This document shows, piece after piece, positions 1 to 10,148 of a DNA stretch of 64,000 bases (the first letter of the stretch is position 1; each line of letters begins with the position of its first letter). Origin of the DNA: Maribacter halichondriae (GTDB lineage: Bacteria > Bacteroidota > Bacteroidia > Flavobacteriales > Flavobacteriaceae); the NCBI RefSeq assembly GCF_027474825.1, contig NZ_CP107030.1, positions 124,001-188,000 on the forward strand, written 5' to 3'. Both the position numbers and the translations under genes were made by a program. The notes below the pieces were generated by a model. That model saw only the letters and a program-made list of their open reading frames with translations. It did no database searches and was not told where the DNA came from.

Positions 1-2782
1 ACTCTTGAGCGGCTCCTTGTGATTGTAGGTTTCCATTTTGGGCAATAAAAAGTTCCACCGAGTATTTTCCGGGGGCGACCAATGGCCCTTCGGCCTCTCC
101 AGCCCAAGGTGGCCTAAATTCAGGCTCTGTCAATTCAATGGGATTTGGTGCGGGAAGTTTTAAATCCCAATTCGTACGGTGCAATCCCTTTTTGGCGGTG
201 CCTTTTACCCAACGAATCGCATTGCCATTGGCATTCTTGACCAACAACAATACCTGCGGTTCATTTTCTTTGGCTTCATCGTTCAATCGTTCCCATCCCG
301 GGAAGGGTATACTCAGATTCTTTTCACGCAAGGCTTTTTCAGAATCTTTACGCTGGGCCTTCGTAGTCTTTGGAACCTCATTCAAATAGTAAGTGAACAC
401 AGCTCCAAACGGCGGATTTTCAGTCCTGAAACTCGTAGTCCCTTGCCCGGGCATTCCTTTGGCCTGCATGGGTGCGCTAGGCACATACCACCAAGCATCA
501 CGCACGGAAAAAAGCATGTTCGACTTTTCATTTATGGCGTTGCTTAGTTCCCGTAATGGAGAATAATCGTCTAAGACATAAAAACCGCGTCCAAAAGTGG
601 CCCCGACCAAATCATTATCCCTTTGGTGTAATTGCAGATCCCGAAAGGCAATAGTAGGCACTCCGCCATCCAACTTGATCCAATTTGTTCCTTTATTGGG
701 CGAAAAATAGATACCGTATTCTGTTCCGACAAAGAGTAGGTTTTCATTGATATGATCTTGTTTCAAGACCCATACGATGGTTCCGGCAGGCAAATCACCT
801 GAAATCGATTTCCAAGTGCGACCGCGATCTATGCTCATAAAAACATAGGGGCTAAAATCGCCGAATTTATGCGAATCCGCAACGGCAAAAACGGTATTGG
901 CATCGTGCTTTGAAGCCTCGATATCATTGATAAACGAACGTGCCCGTACTTTGGGAAGTGCTCCACTTTTTCGCCAATTTTGGCCACCATCTTCACTTAC
1001 GTGAATCAGACCGTCATCGGATCCCGTATAAAGCAGCCCTTCGACCTTAGGCGATTCTTCGATGGAAGTCAAGGTCGCGTATTTCGACATGGCACCCGTA
1101 TCATACAGCGCATCGGAGCTCCAGACCCGATTGTCCATGGTTTCCAATTCGTAGCGATTCGTATCTGTCGTAAGATCTTTGCTGATGGGGGTCCACGAAT
1201 TTCCTTTATTCTCGCTGCCCCATACCCTTTGAGAACCAAAGTATAGGCGTTCATGGTTATGTGGACTGATCAACAGAGGACTATCCCAATTCCATCGTTC
1301 GGGCGCGTCACCGGGCGCGGCTTGGGGTTTGATGTTCAGCACCTCTTCACTGCGTCGATCCAAACGGTGCAGTTCGCCTTGTTGAATTTCCATATAGACA
1401 ATATTAGGGTCCTCTGGATCAAAGGCGGAATTGTAACCGTCGGCTCCTAGCGGTACGTACCAATCTTGATTTCGTACGCCCTCGGTGTTCATGGTCCGTG
1501 ACGGGCCTATCAAAGTGCCAAGATCCTGTGCTCCCCCGACAATGTTGTAAAACGGTTCGGCGTTGTCAAGTCCCAATTTGTAAAACTGTGAAATAGGGAG
1601 GTTCGGAAAATGCCGCCACGTAGTGCCCTCATCAAAAGTTTCATATAGTCCACCATCAGTACCTGCCAGCAAATGCTTGCCATTATCAGGATCGATCCAC
1701 AAGGCGTGATTATCGCTATGCTTTTCGCGCCCGGTGCCCAAGACCTTGAACTGGTTCCCTCCATCACGAGTAACATGGATAAAAACATCCATCTGATACA
1801 CCAAATCGGGATTTACAGGGGAAGCCTCAATTTCCTGATAGTAGTGAGGGCCCGTTCCTCCCGAGGTATAACTATTCTGTTTTTTCCAGCTTTCTCCTTT
1901 ATCGATGGATTTGTAAAAACCTTTTTCATCATCCCCTGCTTCAATGGTGGCATATACCAGTTCAGGATCTGCCGGAGTTACGGCAAGACCTATTTTTCCA
2001 ACATCGCCACTTGGCAAACCCGTCTTGATCTGACGCCAATTCTCTCCATTATCGGTTGATTTATAAATTCCGGATTTTGGTCCGCCCGCCAAGAGTGACC
2101 AGGTCTGCCGTCGGCGCTGGTAGGCAGCTGCATAAAGCACATCAGGATTTGAGGGCTCAAATTCGACATCGGTTATCCCTGTATTTTTATCGATTTCGAG
2201 AACTAGATTCCATGTTTTACCGCCATCCCTTGATTTGTACAATCCACGTTCACCACCAGCAGACCATAACGGTCCTTCCGCAGCAACAAATATGACGTCA
2301 CTATTTCTAGGGTCGACCAAAATTTTACCGATATGTTCCGATTTTGCGAGCCCCATTTGTTGCCAAGTTGTTCCTCCATCATTACTTCGAGAAACTCCGT
2401 CGCCCCAGGCCACATGGCGACCACTCACATTTTCACCGGTGCCTACCCAGACCACGTTCGGATTGTTGGGGTCGAGGGTCACGGCGCCAATAGAATAAGA
2501 AGGTTGATCATCAAAAATAGGTTTCCATGTGATGCCGTTATTGGTCGTTTTCCATAAGCCCCCGGAACCGACGGCGACATACCATTCACTGCGATCGTTG
2601 GGATTGACCGCAATATCAGCGATACGCCCACCCATAAGTGCCGGACCAATCTCGCGCAGTTGTAAGCCAGATGCGGCTTCTGACAACGCTTTTGTATTTA
2701 GGTTCTGGGCATTTGCAAAAGGAAAATTGAAAAAATAGAAGACCGATATTGTCAAGATAGTGGCAATGAATTTTTTAGGCAT
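1..2782 (-). CDS. Large secreted BNR/VPS10 (sortilin-type) beta-propeller protein, C-terminus beyond window
   Basis: About 927 codons are visible and the frame is open to the window edge, so the 3' end is missing. The start ATG at 2780-2782 opens a signal peptide ending in FANAQ, so the protein is exported. The body is a run of Asp-box (BNR) repeats such as SNDGGTTW, SRDGGKTW, STDNGENW and SIDKGESW, alternating with LYKS/IYKS strands and the DNHALW motif shared by the family. This is the WD40/YVTN/BNR glycosyl-hydrolase-like group, related to sortilin/VPS10 propellers. No catalytic activity can be assigned from sequence. A paralogue lies at 18505-21741 on the other strand. A terminator separates it from the gene at 2921. 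Confidence 0.85.
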   Translation of the reverse strand, partial: MPKKFIATILTISVFYFFNFPFANAQNLNTKALSEAASGLQLREIGPALMGGRIADIAVNPNDRSEWYVAVGSGGLWKTTNNGITWKPIFDDQPSYSIGAVTLDPNNPNVVWVGTGENVSGRHVAWGDGVSRSNDGGTTWQQMGLAKSEHIGKILVDPRNSDVIFVAAEGPLWSAGGERGLYKSRDGGKTWNLVLEIDKNTGITDVEFEPSNPDVLYAAAYQRRRQTWSLLAGGPKSGIYKSTDNGENWRQIKTGLPSGDVGKIGLAVTPADPELVYATIEAGDDEKGFYKSIDKGESWKKQNSYTSGGTGPHYYQEIEASPVNPDLVYQMDVFIHVTRDGGNQFKVLGTGREKHSDNHALWIDPDNGKHLLAGTDGGLYETFDEGTTWRHFPNLPISQFYKLGLDNAEPFYNIVGGAQDLGTLIGPSRTMNTEGVRNQDWYVPLGADGYNSAFDPEDPNIVYMEIQQGELHRLDRRSEEVLNIKPQAAPGDAPERWNWDSPLLISPHNHERLYFGSQRVWGSENKGNSWTPISKDLTTDTNRYELETMDNRVWSSDALYDTGAMSKYATLTSIEESPKVEGLLYTGSDDGLIHVSEDGGQNWRKSGALPKVRARSFINDIEASKHDANTVFAVADSHKFGDFSPYVFMSIDRGRTWKSISGDLPAGTIVWVLKQDHINENLLFVGTEYGIYFSPNKGTNWIKLDGGVPTIAFRDLQLHQRDNDLVGATFGRGFYVLDDYSPLRELSNAINEKSNMLFSVRDAWWYVPSAPMQAKGMPGQGTTSFRTENPPFGAVFTYYLNEVPKTTKAQRKDSEKALREKNLSIPFPGWERLNDEAKENEPQVLLLVKNANGNAIRWVKGTAKKGLHRTNWDLKLPAPNPIELTEPEFRPPWAGEAEGPLVAPGKYSVELFIAQNGNLQSQGAAQE

Positions 2783-2867
2783 TTCGAAATTTATTTGGTG
2801 GATTAGCATCTGTCAATTGTTGTATTCGAGGTAAATATTCTATGGAGTAATTTAGGGATAAAAAATA

Positions 2868-2901
2868 AAAAAATCCCTTCTAAAATTAGGAGGGATTTTT
2901 T
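2868..2901 (-). terminator. Rho-independent terminator (bidirectional shape)
   Basis: A-rich arm AAAAAATCCCTTCT, loop of about six bases, arm AGGAGGGATTTTTT. One G-U pair apart, the arms are complementary over 14 bases. A T tract follows on both strands. It lies 20 bases beyond the stop of the dehydrogenase lipoprotein gene (2921) and 86 bases before the next gene in the same direction, so it most likely ends the 2921-6343 transcript. Confidence 0.8.
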
Positions 2902-2920
2902 GTTTCATTGAATGTTCGTA

Positions 2921-5900
2921 TTAACTCCCAAAATTCACATGGGTCACTGCGAGAACTCCCTCTGCGCGAGGTTGCAAGGCATCGGGTTTGTGTACAAAAT
3001 AGAGTTCTTCGGCCTTTACATCGTCCATCTGGACATCAAAAATAATCGGTATCATGCCCGATTGAAATCCACCAGGACTGGCATTCACTTGTTGTACCGA
3101 GCCTCCTTTGCCAATCAGTTGGCCATCCGGTGCGTTCAATCGTACTTCAAAGTTTATGGGTGCGGAAGGTTTTTCTTGAAACCCTACGATCAGGGTGGCC
3201 GCTTTGACCCCTTTAAGATCTATATCTTCCAAAACAAACCATCCCTCTTCCGCCGGAACTAGTAATAAATCCATCCCTCCGAATGCTACGGGCGAAAATT
3301 TTTCAACCTTGGTCGCTGGAGAAAAAGGCACCGTACTACCTTGCAAAGCGACCGATTTAACGGCGGTCAAGGGTCGAATTCCGTTCACGCCCTTATCGGT
3401 ATAGCTGGCCGTCAATATCATGGCATTGTCGGTCGGAGATGGTTTAGGAACTATACTTCCCGCTAACGGAAGTGACTTTTGTTTGGTGCCGGTGTCAGCC
3501 AAGGATCTTATGTATAGGGCAATTTGCCGCGTTTCATTTTCGGTAATATTAGGGTGGGCGGCCATAGCCACTTCGCCCCAAACCCCTGAACCTCCGGAAA
3601 CGATTTTCTTTTGCAAATAACCAGTCGCTCGACGATCGTTCTTATATTTTTGGGCAATATCCTTGTAACTTGGCCCAATGGATTTTTCTGCCTCCTTATG
3701 GCAAGCCTTACAATCCATGCCTTGGGTCAACGCTTTACCTGTAACAGCCGCTGACACTTGTTGATGTCCCATCGACTGGTTCACCTGGTCCATTCCTTCC
3801 ATGTAATCCACGGAAACAAAAACATTGCTCGGATCTATATCATCATTTCCATCAGGGTCGGTCACCGTCACCTTATAATTGATCGGTGTACCGGCGATAA
3901 AGAAGGTAGAATTTCCCCCGGCCAAGTCAATATTGATTTCCGGTCGCGAATTTCCCGCCACGATACTGGTGGCCTCGCTTTTTGCACTGGCACCCGCGGC
4001 ATCTTTTGCCTCGACCGATAATTTATATTCCCCTGCATCCACATAGCTATAGGAAAGTTCCGGTACGTTGGTCTCTTTGGTCTCTCCATTGCCCAAATCC
4101 CAGATATAGGAAACCGCATCGCCTTCGAGGTCCTCGGCCTGCACTTTTGCATTTATGGTCAAAGGAAGTTTTCCGGTATCGGCATCGACGATCAAATGGT
4201 CGATAACGGGAGGTCTGTTTCCGCCATTGAATTCCACAAAGCTCAACGCAGAATCATCATTTTTGGTAAACCAGCCACTGCCGTACTCCAAAAGATAGAG
4301 CCGCCCGTCTGGGCCGAGTTCCATATCGATCAGGTTGTTCACCTTGATATCGGAAGCAAAGGGTTCCATTTTATTGAAAGTACCATCCTCGAACAATGTT
4401 ACGGCCATCATCCAACCGCGCATCCATTCATAAATAATGGTTTTGCCATCATAATAGGAAGGGAGTCCGCCCCCATCGGGATACATATCTGAATAATAGG
4501 TCGGGCCGGCCATCGCATTACGACCCCCTGTGCCTACTTGCGGAAAAGCAGGTGTTTCGGCATAGGGGTAATAAATATATGCCGGGGTCGCTGGCGGAAG
4601 TTCCGTCAAGCCCGTATTGTTCTTTGAATCATTGATGGGTTTCATCGGGTCGAAAGCCGGACCCGATTGGCCGGTTTCATAGTCGTAATCGTGATAAGCA
4701 TAATTATCTCCAATGAAAAGTGGCCATCCGAAATTACCTGCTTTTAGGGCAAGATTCATCTCGTCATACCCCATTGGTCCGCGTGTTTCAAGGGAATCTG
4801 CGCGTGCATCGGGACCAACTTCGCCCCAGAACAAGTGTCCCTTTTTCGGGTCTACGGAAATGCGATATGGATTTCGATGCCCCATCGTGTAAATCTCTGG
4901 ACGCGTTTTTTCAGTGCCAACAGCAAAAAGATTTCCTTCCGGAATATCATAACTACCATCTTCGTTCACTTTTATCCGAAGGATTTTACCCCTTAAATCA
5001 TTGGTGTTTCCTGAAGAACGCCGTGCATCATATTGTTTTTTTCCTGACAAATCATTTAAGGGAGCATATCCACTATTCACGTACTTTACGTCTTTTTCAT
5101 TAAATGGAGTAGAATTATCCCCTGTAGAAAGGTATAGCAGTCCGTCACCCCCAAAAGCTATGGAGCCACCCGTGTGGCAGCAGATTTCACGATCGGAGCC
5201 GACATCCATAATTTTCTGTTCAGAGGTGAGGTCGAAATTACCATCCTTGAATGTAAAGCGTGACAGACGGTTTACAGATTCATCTCCCGTAGGTGCATAA
5301 TAGACATAGATCCAGTTATTCGTGGCATAGTTGGGATCTTTTTGAATTCCCATTACCCCTTCCTCAGCATTGACACCGGGCGTATTCAGCGTCTTGTGAT
5401 AGACATCCAATTTGGCCACTTCCTTCAGCTCTTTGGTCGCATCGGAATACAAAACAATTTCGCCACGGCGCTGGGCGACCAACACATCATTATTTGGTAA
5501 AATGGTCATTTCGGTAGGTTCAAAAAACTCGCCATACGACATAGTCACTTTTGAAAAACGATTGACATCCGGCGGAATTTGTGAGATGGCCTTGCCATAA
5601 TCCAGATTTTCATTGTCTCCAATGGCATATTGAATGCCCCCTAAAAGATGCTTTAAGAACAAATCTTCGGAAAAGCTTTCGTCAGTATGGCCGCCGCCTG
5701 TGTAAAAAGCACGTCCGCCATCAAAATTATGGTGCCAAGCTATTGGATGAAAATCGCCGTTCTCTCCACCTTCATAACTTGATTCGTCCAAAGTCATCAA
5801 TACATTGACGCCGGGATTGATTCGCTTGTAATTGTACAGTTCATCTTTGCGATGCCAAATGGAATCCGTGAACATTTTTGTGGAAATATGGCTGTTATCC

Positions 5901-6343
5901 TTTACGATAAAATCCGCTTCGGGCGTTCCGGAAGGGTGGCTCAGAAATTGCGCTCCGGCCAATTTGTTGTACCAACCCCAATCGTATTCGGTATCGGCAG
6001 CCGCATGAATTCCGACATATCCACCTCCTGATTGAATGTACCGCTCAAAAGCCGCTTCTTGCTTGGCATCGAAAATATTTCCCGTGGTGCTTAAAAAAAC
6101 GATGGTAGAATATTGTTTGAGATTGTCCTCGTTGAACTTTTCGGCATTCTTTGTGGTGTCGACTTCGAAACCATTTTCAGCACCCAATTTTTGAATTGCG
6201 GCTATTCCGGCAGGTATCGAGGCATGTTTAAAACCCATGGTTTTAGAAAATACCAATACCTTGGGTTTTCCTTCGCGTTTGTTGCCGCAAGAGCTGATCA
6301 GCAAAGCGCAGAACATTACCAATAGGGGAAATACTTTTTTCAT
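2921..6343 (-). CDS. Lipoprotein fusing ThuA, PQQ-type sugar dehydrogenase, PKD, cytochrome c and a C-terminal binding domain
   Basis: 1140 residues from the ATG at 6341-6343, chosen because it starts a lipoprotein leader (LISSC, Cys19). The upstream frame adds 20 residues without a leader. Domains by position: ThuA-like glutamine-amidotransferase fold about 28-240; glucose/sorbosone dehydrogenase propeller about 264-690 (CCHTGGSI, GHRNPYR); PKD about 710-800; class I cytochrome c about 860-960 with CKACH at 878-882 and a later Met-Ala-Ala-His-Pro axial-type motif; a beta-rich, CBM-like domain from about 974. In known families the propeller oxidises a sugar with PQQ and passes electrons to haem. 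ThuA domains act on 3-keto-sugars. I infer periplasmic or surface sugar oxidation. Compare the cupredoxin-ended relative at 48322. Confidence 0.88.
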   Translation of the reverse strand: MKKVFPLLVMFCALLISSCGNKREGKPKVLVFSKTMGFKHASIPAGIAAIQKLGAENGFEVDTTKNAEKFNEDNLKQYSTIVFLSTTGNIFDAKQEAAFERYIQSGGGYVGIHAAADTEYDWGWYNKLAGAQFLSHPSGTPEADFIVKDNSHISTKMFTDSIWHRKDELYNYKRINPGVNVLMTLDESSYEGGENGDFHPIAWHHNFDGGRAFYTGGGHTDESFSEDLFLKHLLGGIQYAIGDNENLDYGKAISQIPPDVNRFSKVTMSYGEFFEPTEMTILPNNDVLVAQRRGEIVLYSDATKELKEVAKLDVYHKTLNTPGVNAEEGVMGIQKDPNYATNNWIYVYYAPTGDESVNRLSRFTFKDGNFDLTSEQKIMDVGSDREICCHTGGSIAFGGDGLLYLSTGDNSTPFNEKDVKYVNSGYAPLNDLSGKKQYDARRSSGNTNDLRGKILRIKVNEDGSYDIPEGNLFAVGTEKTRPEIYTMGHRNPYRISVDPKKGHLFWGEVGPDARADSLETRGPMGYDEMNLALKAGNFGWPLFIGDNYAYHDYDYETGQSGPAFDPMKPINDSKNNTGLTELPPATPAYIYYPYAETPAFPQVGTGGRNAMAGPTYYSDMYPDGGGLPSYYDGKTIIYEWMRGWMMAVTLFEDGTFNKMEPFASDIKVNNLIDMELGPDGRLYLLEYGSGWFTKNDDSALSFVEFNGGNRPPVIDHLIVDADTGKLPLTINAKVQAEDLEGDAVSYIWDLGNGETKETNVPELSYSYVDAGEYKLSVEAKDAAGASAKSEATSIVAGNSRPEINIDLAGGNSTFFIAGTPINYKVTVTDPDGNDDIDPSNVFVSVDYMEGMDQVNQSMGHQQVSAAVTGKALTQGMDCKACHKEAEKSIGPSYKDIAQKYKNDRRATGYLQKKIVSGGSGVWGEVAMAAHPNITENETRQIALYIRSLADTGTKQKSLPLAGSIVPKPSPTDNAMILTASYTDKGVNGIRPLTAVKSVALQGSTVPFSPATKVEKFSPVAFGGMDLLLVPAEEGWFVLEDIDLKGVKAATLIVGFQEKPSAPINFEVRLNAPDGQLIGKGGSVQQVNASPGGFQSGMIPIIFDVQMDDVKAEELYFVHKPDALQPRAEGVLAVTHVNFGS

Positions 6344-6486
6344 ACAATTTGTTATTGAGTTAATTAATCTTCTAAAGTAGTGATTCCCGACTTTAATTGC
6401 CAAGTTGATACTGCAGAAAGTACTATTTTTAGTGAAAATGTTTTTTTTTGATGGTCAAAGGGGAAAAAGTAAAACGAGTTCAACGT

Positions 6487-7527
6487 ATGAATGCATTGGT
6501 CTTTGAAAAATTTCAGGGCAAATTTCAAATAAAACAGGTTGAGGACCCCACGCCAAAACCGGACGGCGTTGTTGTAAAGGTATCCGCCACCGGATTATGC
6601 CGTAGCGACTGGCACGGCTGGATGGGCCATGACCCCGATATCGTCTTGCCCCATGTACCAGGTCACGAATTGGCGGGTACGGTTGCGGCGACAGGAAAAA
6701 ATGTCAAGGAATTTAAAATTGGGGACCGTATCACGGTTCCTTTTGTATGTGGCTGTGGCGCTTGCCCACAATGCAATTCAGGAAACCATCAAGTCTGCGA
6801 CCATCAATCGCAACCGGGATTTACCCATTGGGGCTCTTTTGCGGAATATGTCGCGTTGGATTATGCCGATACTAATTTGGTAAAACTTCCCAAAGAAATC
6901 GATGATGTAACGGCTGCCACTTTGGGGTGTAGGTTCGTGACCTCATTTAGGGCGGTCGTTCATCAGGGTAAAGTCAACGAAGGACGATTTGTAGCCGTAC
7001 ATGGTTGTGGCGGGGTGGGCCTTTCAGCCATCATGATCGCAGAGGCTTTAGGTGCCAGAGTGATTGCCGTGGATATCAACAATGAATCTTTGAAATTGGC
7101 AAAATCGTTGGGTGCCGAAGCAGTCGTAAATGCCAGCGAAACTCAAAATGTGGTAGAAAACATCAAGGACATAACCCAAGGCGGAGCCCATGTTTCCATT
7201 GATGCGTTGGGCAGTGCGACCACTTGTTTCAATTCCATTTTAAACCTTCGTAAACGAGGGAAACATATTCAAGTGGGCTTGATGACGGAAGACCATAGCC
7301 CACCGAGAATACCTATGGACAAAGTAATCGCGAACGAGTGGGAAATCATTGGTAGTCATGGCATGCAGGCCTTCAAATATGAGGAAATGCTGGAAATGAT
7401 AATCGAGGGGAAATTACATCCCGAAAAATTAATTGCCAGAACGATAACTTTGAAGGAAGCCGCTACCGCGCTACCCCAAATGAATACGTTTGAAAAAACC
7501 GGTGTTTCGGTAATCAATTCCTTTTAA
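6487..7527 (+). CDS. Zinc-dependent alcohol dehydrogenase (MDR family)
   Basis: 346 residues from ATG 6487, where the conserved MDR N-terminus begins (MNALVFEKF). The frame runs open for 13 codons upstream, to 6448. Catalytic zinc ligands are Cys38 (GLCRSDW), His60-Glu61 (GHE) and Cys148. The structural zinc lobe is Cys90-x2-Cys93-x2-Cys96-x7-Cys104. A Rossmann motif [11 protein letters not shown] follows at about residue 165. The family oxidises primary or secondary alcohols, or polyols, with NAD(P). The substrate cannot be told from sequence. The next gene starts 5 bases after the stop, suggesting co-transcription. Confidence 0.9.
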   Translation: MNALVFEKFQGKFQIKQVEDPTPKPDGVVVKVSATGLCRSDWHGWMGHDPDIVLPHVPGHELAGTVAATGKNVKEFKIGDRITVPFVCGCGACPQCNSGNHQVCDHQSQPGFTHWGSFAEYVALDYADTNLVKLPKEIDDVTAATLGCRFVTSFRAVVHQGKVNEGRFVAVHGCGGVGLSAIMIAEALGARVIAVDINNESLKLAKSLGAEAVVNASETQNVVENIKDITQGGAHVSIDALGSATTCFNSILNLRKRGKHIQVGLMTEDHSPPRIPMDKVIANEWEIIGSHGMQAFKYEEMLEMIIEGKLHPEKLIARTITLKEAATALPQMNTFEKTGVSVINSF

Positions 7528-7532
7528 AATAC

Positions 7533-8108
7533 ATGAATAAAATACCCGAGCTTTATTTTAAAAACGACACCGAATTTCGGGAATGGCTACATGAAAACCA
7601 TGCTGAAATCGATGGTATTTATCTGATTTTCTACACCATCGCCCATGAAAACGATAGCATGCGTTGGGAAGAAGCGGTACAGGTAGCCATTTGTTATGGG
7701 TGGATCGACAGTACCGTAAAAAGTTTAGGCGATGGCAAACGGCGACAATATTTTTGTCCGAGAAAACCGAAAAGTGTTTGGAGCAAAGTCAATAAAAACT
7801 ACATAAAAAATCTATCTAAAAAAGGATTAATGCACAAGAGCGGATTAGAAGCCATCAAAATCGCTAAGGAGAACGGGTCATGGACGGCTTTGGATGATGT
7901 TGAAAATGGTATGGTTCCCGAAGATTTACAAAAAGCCTTTGATTCCAATCCGAAAGCTTTTAAGAACTACAAAAAGTTTACCAGAGGGCAGCGAAAAAGC
8001 TATCTATATTGGCTAAACCAAGCGAAACGAGAAGAAACGAGACAGAAAAGAATTGAAGAAATAATTCGACTTTGCGAAGCAGGTATAAAGTCGAGAAATA
8101 CTAGATAG
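7533..8108 (+). CDS. YdeI/OmpD-associated family protein
   Basis: 191 residues. The family signature is clear: an N-terminal ELYFKNDTEFREWL segment, AICYGWIDS, the basic KRRQYFCPRKPKSVWSKVN stretch, and a C-terminal RKSYLYWLNQAKREETR helix. The family has been linked to bacteriocin or peptide protection in enterics, but its biochemical role is unclear. There is no leader, so it is probably cytoplasmic. It follows the alcohol dehydrogenase by 5 bases. A gene with a related DUF1905/YdeI-type architecture occurs at 24578. Confidence 0.85.
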   Translation: MNKIPELYFKNDTEFREWLHENHAEIDGIYLIFYTIAHENDSMRWEEAVQVAICYGWIDSTVKSLGDGKRRQYFCPRKPKSVWSKVNKNYIKNLSKKGLMHKSGLEAIKIAKENGSWTALDDVENGMVPEDLQKAFDSNPKAFKNYKKFTRGQRKSYLYWLNQAKREETRQKRIEEIIRLCEAGIKSRNTR

Positions 8109-8174
8109 AATAAAATTATTAAAATTACCGAGTAACTAGAATTATTCCATATTTATAACATAAAATCAAAACTT

Positions 8175-8717
8175 ATGGACAAAGCATTAGAAACCATGAT
8201 AGCCAATATGTCAGAAAAAACGGGGAAATCACTTCAAGAGTGGACAGCCATTCTCAAAAAGAAAAACTTTGCCAAGCATGGCGAAGCTTTGAAGTTCCTA
8301 AAAGGAGAACATGGGGTTACCCATGGCTTTGCCAATACCATTATTGTTTTGTCAAAAGAAGAAAAAGTGGATGATGATGATCTTGTAGCCAATCAATACA
8401 AGGGAAAGGAAAATCTAATTCCTATTTACGAAAAACTGATTGCTATTATTAAGACCTTTGGCAATGACGTAATTATCACTCCGAAAAAAACCAGCGTAAG
8501 CATTATCCGAAAATGGCAGTTCGCACTCATTAAACCGGCAACAAAAACACGAATCGATTTGGGGTTGAAATTAAAGGATAAGCCCGAAACTAAACGGTTA
8601 GGAAATTCGGGGCCATTCGGTACCATGTGCACCCATCGCGTGCAACTGACACAAGTGGACGAAGTGGATTCCGAATTAAAAGAATGGCTGAAGGAGGCTT
8701 ACGCGAAGGCGAACTGA
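8175..8717 (+). CDS. DUF4287/DUF5655 domain protein
   Basis: 180 residues. The N-terminal 70 residues (MSEKTGKSLQEW, FLKGEHGVTHGFAN) match the DUF4287 helical domain. The second half (YEKLIAIIKTFGNDVIITPKKTSVSI, split by a basic stretch, ending VDSELKEWLKEAY) matches DUF5655, a putative transport or DNA-associated fold of unknown function. It is cytoplasmic by lack of a leader. It ends 26 bases before the stop of the convergent MFS gene. Similar proteins often sit beside YdeI genes, as here. Confidence 0.82.
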   Translation: MDKALETMIANMSEKTGKSLQEWTAILKKKNFAKHGEALKFLKGEHGVTHGFANTIIVLSKEEKVDDDDLVANQYKGKENLIPIYEKLIAIIKTFGNDVIITPKKTSVSIIRKWQFALIKPATKTRIDLGLKLKDKPETKRLGNSGPFGTMCTHRVQLTQVDEVDSELKEWLKEAYAKAN

Positions 8718-8742
8718 TTGCTTGTTGCAAACAGCGATTTAC

Positions 8743-9993
8743 TTACTTTCTTCCATAAAGTCTGTAATAAATAAGAGCGGCAATACCACCGATAACGGCA
8801 AATCCTGTCAACATCCAAAAGACATTTTGGAAACCAGGTTCCCCTGGATTGGAATCCAACAAATACCCAAAAGCGAGGCTTGCAAAAATATCGGGGGTAA
8901 ATCCAACCAAAGAAATAAGACCTACTGCTGTTCCAGTGAGTACAATCGGAATCTTTCCGTCTTGCATCACTGCAAAATATAAAGCCCGTGCGGAATAAAC
9001 TCCTATGGCTACTACAATTACCGATAAAAAGAACAAAGCTGTTGTAGACGGGCCAATGATGCCGGTAGCAAATAACAGCCCCCCGATTATAGAGGCTATA
9101 AAACTAAAAACCAGCCACAATGTAATTTTAAAGCGGTCTACGATCAAACCCACCAAAATACCGGTCGTAGGTCTTAAAAACTGTAAAAATGTACCAAGTT
9201 GGGCAGATTCAACTTGGTCGTACAACATCACTTCATTGGCATACTGTGAAACAATATCTGTGATTTTATAAGCGACATAGGCACAAAGAATAATGACCAT
9301 AAGTAACCAAACCGCAGGAAGCTTTAAAACCGACCCAATTTGTTTGACAGATATCTTTTGAAGGAGAATTTCTTTTTCGTCCACTCCAGATTTCATGAAA
9401 AACCAGGTCAAGATACCTATAGCAATGATGACAAGGGAAAAGGAATAAATGACATAGGCAAAGGCATCTTTTCGATCTGCAAAAGAAGTTGATCCAACAT
9501 CATCAGCAACGAACAATGAAAATACAAAGACCCCTAGCAATCCGAAAAGAAATCCTGTAAGTCCGCGACCTCCATCCAACAAGCCGAAAGCCTTACCTTG
9601 TGAAGCGGCACCTCCCCAGACACGGGTAGCTTTGATCATCGGCGCCCAAAATAGAAAAATAGTAGTAAAACCCCAGTAGCCGAATAACACTTGTAGCACT
9701 TCAAACTTTGGGAACGTAGCAAAAACCAGTCCGCCTACAGCGGTCATCCACAATGCAATCGCCATCAATTTTCTGGGTGGGTACTTATCAGCTAAAATTC
9801 CTCCAAATGGATATGAAATCATAGCTACAATACCATAAACGGCCGTATTTATGCCCCATTCCATATTGCTCATTTGAAAAACATCCAAAACAGTAGGCCT
9901 GAAAATACGGGGCAATACAAAAGGAAGAATGAATACGGCCTCACCAGCCAAAATCAACAAGACGAGATAATACCAAGTGGCGGTCTGCTTCAT
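8743..9993 (-). CDS. MFS transporter (organophosphate/sugar-phosphate-like)
   Basis: 416 residues with about 12 hydrophobic segments. The motif between TM2 and TM3 (GGILADKYPPRKLM) is the standard MFS GxLaDrxGrr type, and a weaker copy (GLIVDRFKITLW) sits after TM8. This gives two six-helix halves. TM4-5 (FWAPMIKATRVWG, QGKAFGLLDGGRG) resemble the OPA/GlpT branch, but no substrate-defining residues are certain. It is an inner-membrane solute carrier. It is transcribed away from the CDP-alcohol phosphotransferase gene, with a 155-base divergent spacer. Confidence 0.85.
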   Translation of the reverse strand: MKQTATWYYLVLLILAGEAVFILPFVLPRIFRPTVLDVFQMSNMEWGINTAVYGIVAMISYPFGGILADKYPPRKLMAIALWMTAVGGLVFATFPKFEVLQVLFGYWGFTTIFLFWAPMIKATRVWGGAASQGKAFGLLDGGRGLTGFLFGLLGVFVFSLFVADDVGSTSFADRKDAFAYVIYSFSLVIIAIGILTWFFMKSGVDEKEILLQKISVKQIGSVLKLPAVWLLMVIILCAYVAYKITDIVSQYANEVMLYDQVESAQLGTFLQFLRPTTGILVGLIVDRFKITLWLVFSFIASIIGGLLFATGIIGPSTTALFFLSVIVVAIGVYSARALYFAVMQDGKIPIVLTGTAVGLISLVGFTPDIFASLAFGYLLDSNPGEPGFQNVFWMLTGFAVIGGIAALIYYRLYGRK

Positions 9994-10068
9994 AAGCGAG
10001 AAAGATACTAAGAACAGATGAAATGTGGAACAGGCTTTACTTTACACGACCAATTTATAATTTTACCC

Positions 10069-10076
10069 TACTTTTG
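10069..10076 (+). promoter_or_regulatory. Candidate Bacteroidota -7 element
   Basis: TACTTTTG matches the Bacteroidota housekeeping consensus TAnnTTTG. It is 79 bases upstream of the ATG chosen for the CDP-alcohol phosphotransferase and 18 bases upstream of an in-frame GTG. I see no convincing -33 TTG at the usual spacing, so this rests on the -7 motif alone. Confidence 0.4.
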
Positions 10077-10148
10077 TGCTAAGCGATTCGACAGGTGTAC
10101 CGAGCAAGCGTGTTTCCGTTATTGGTTTTCCTTTTAATCGCCATAGTG

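Noticed and set aside
6448-6486. Earlier start for the alcohol dehydrogenase
   Set aside because: The added residues [13 protein letters not shown] have no counterpart in the MDR family, whose conserved region starts at the ATG 6487.
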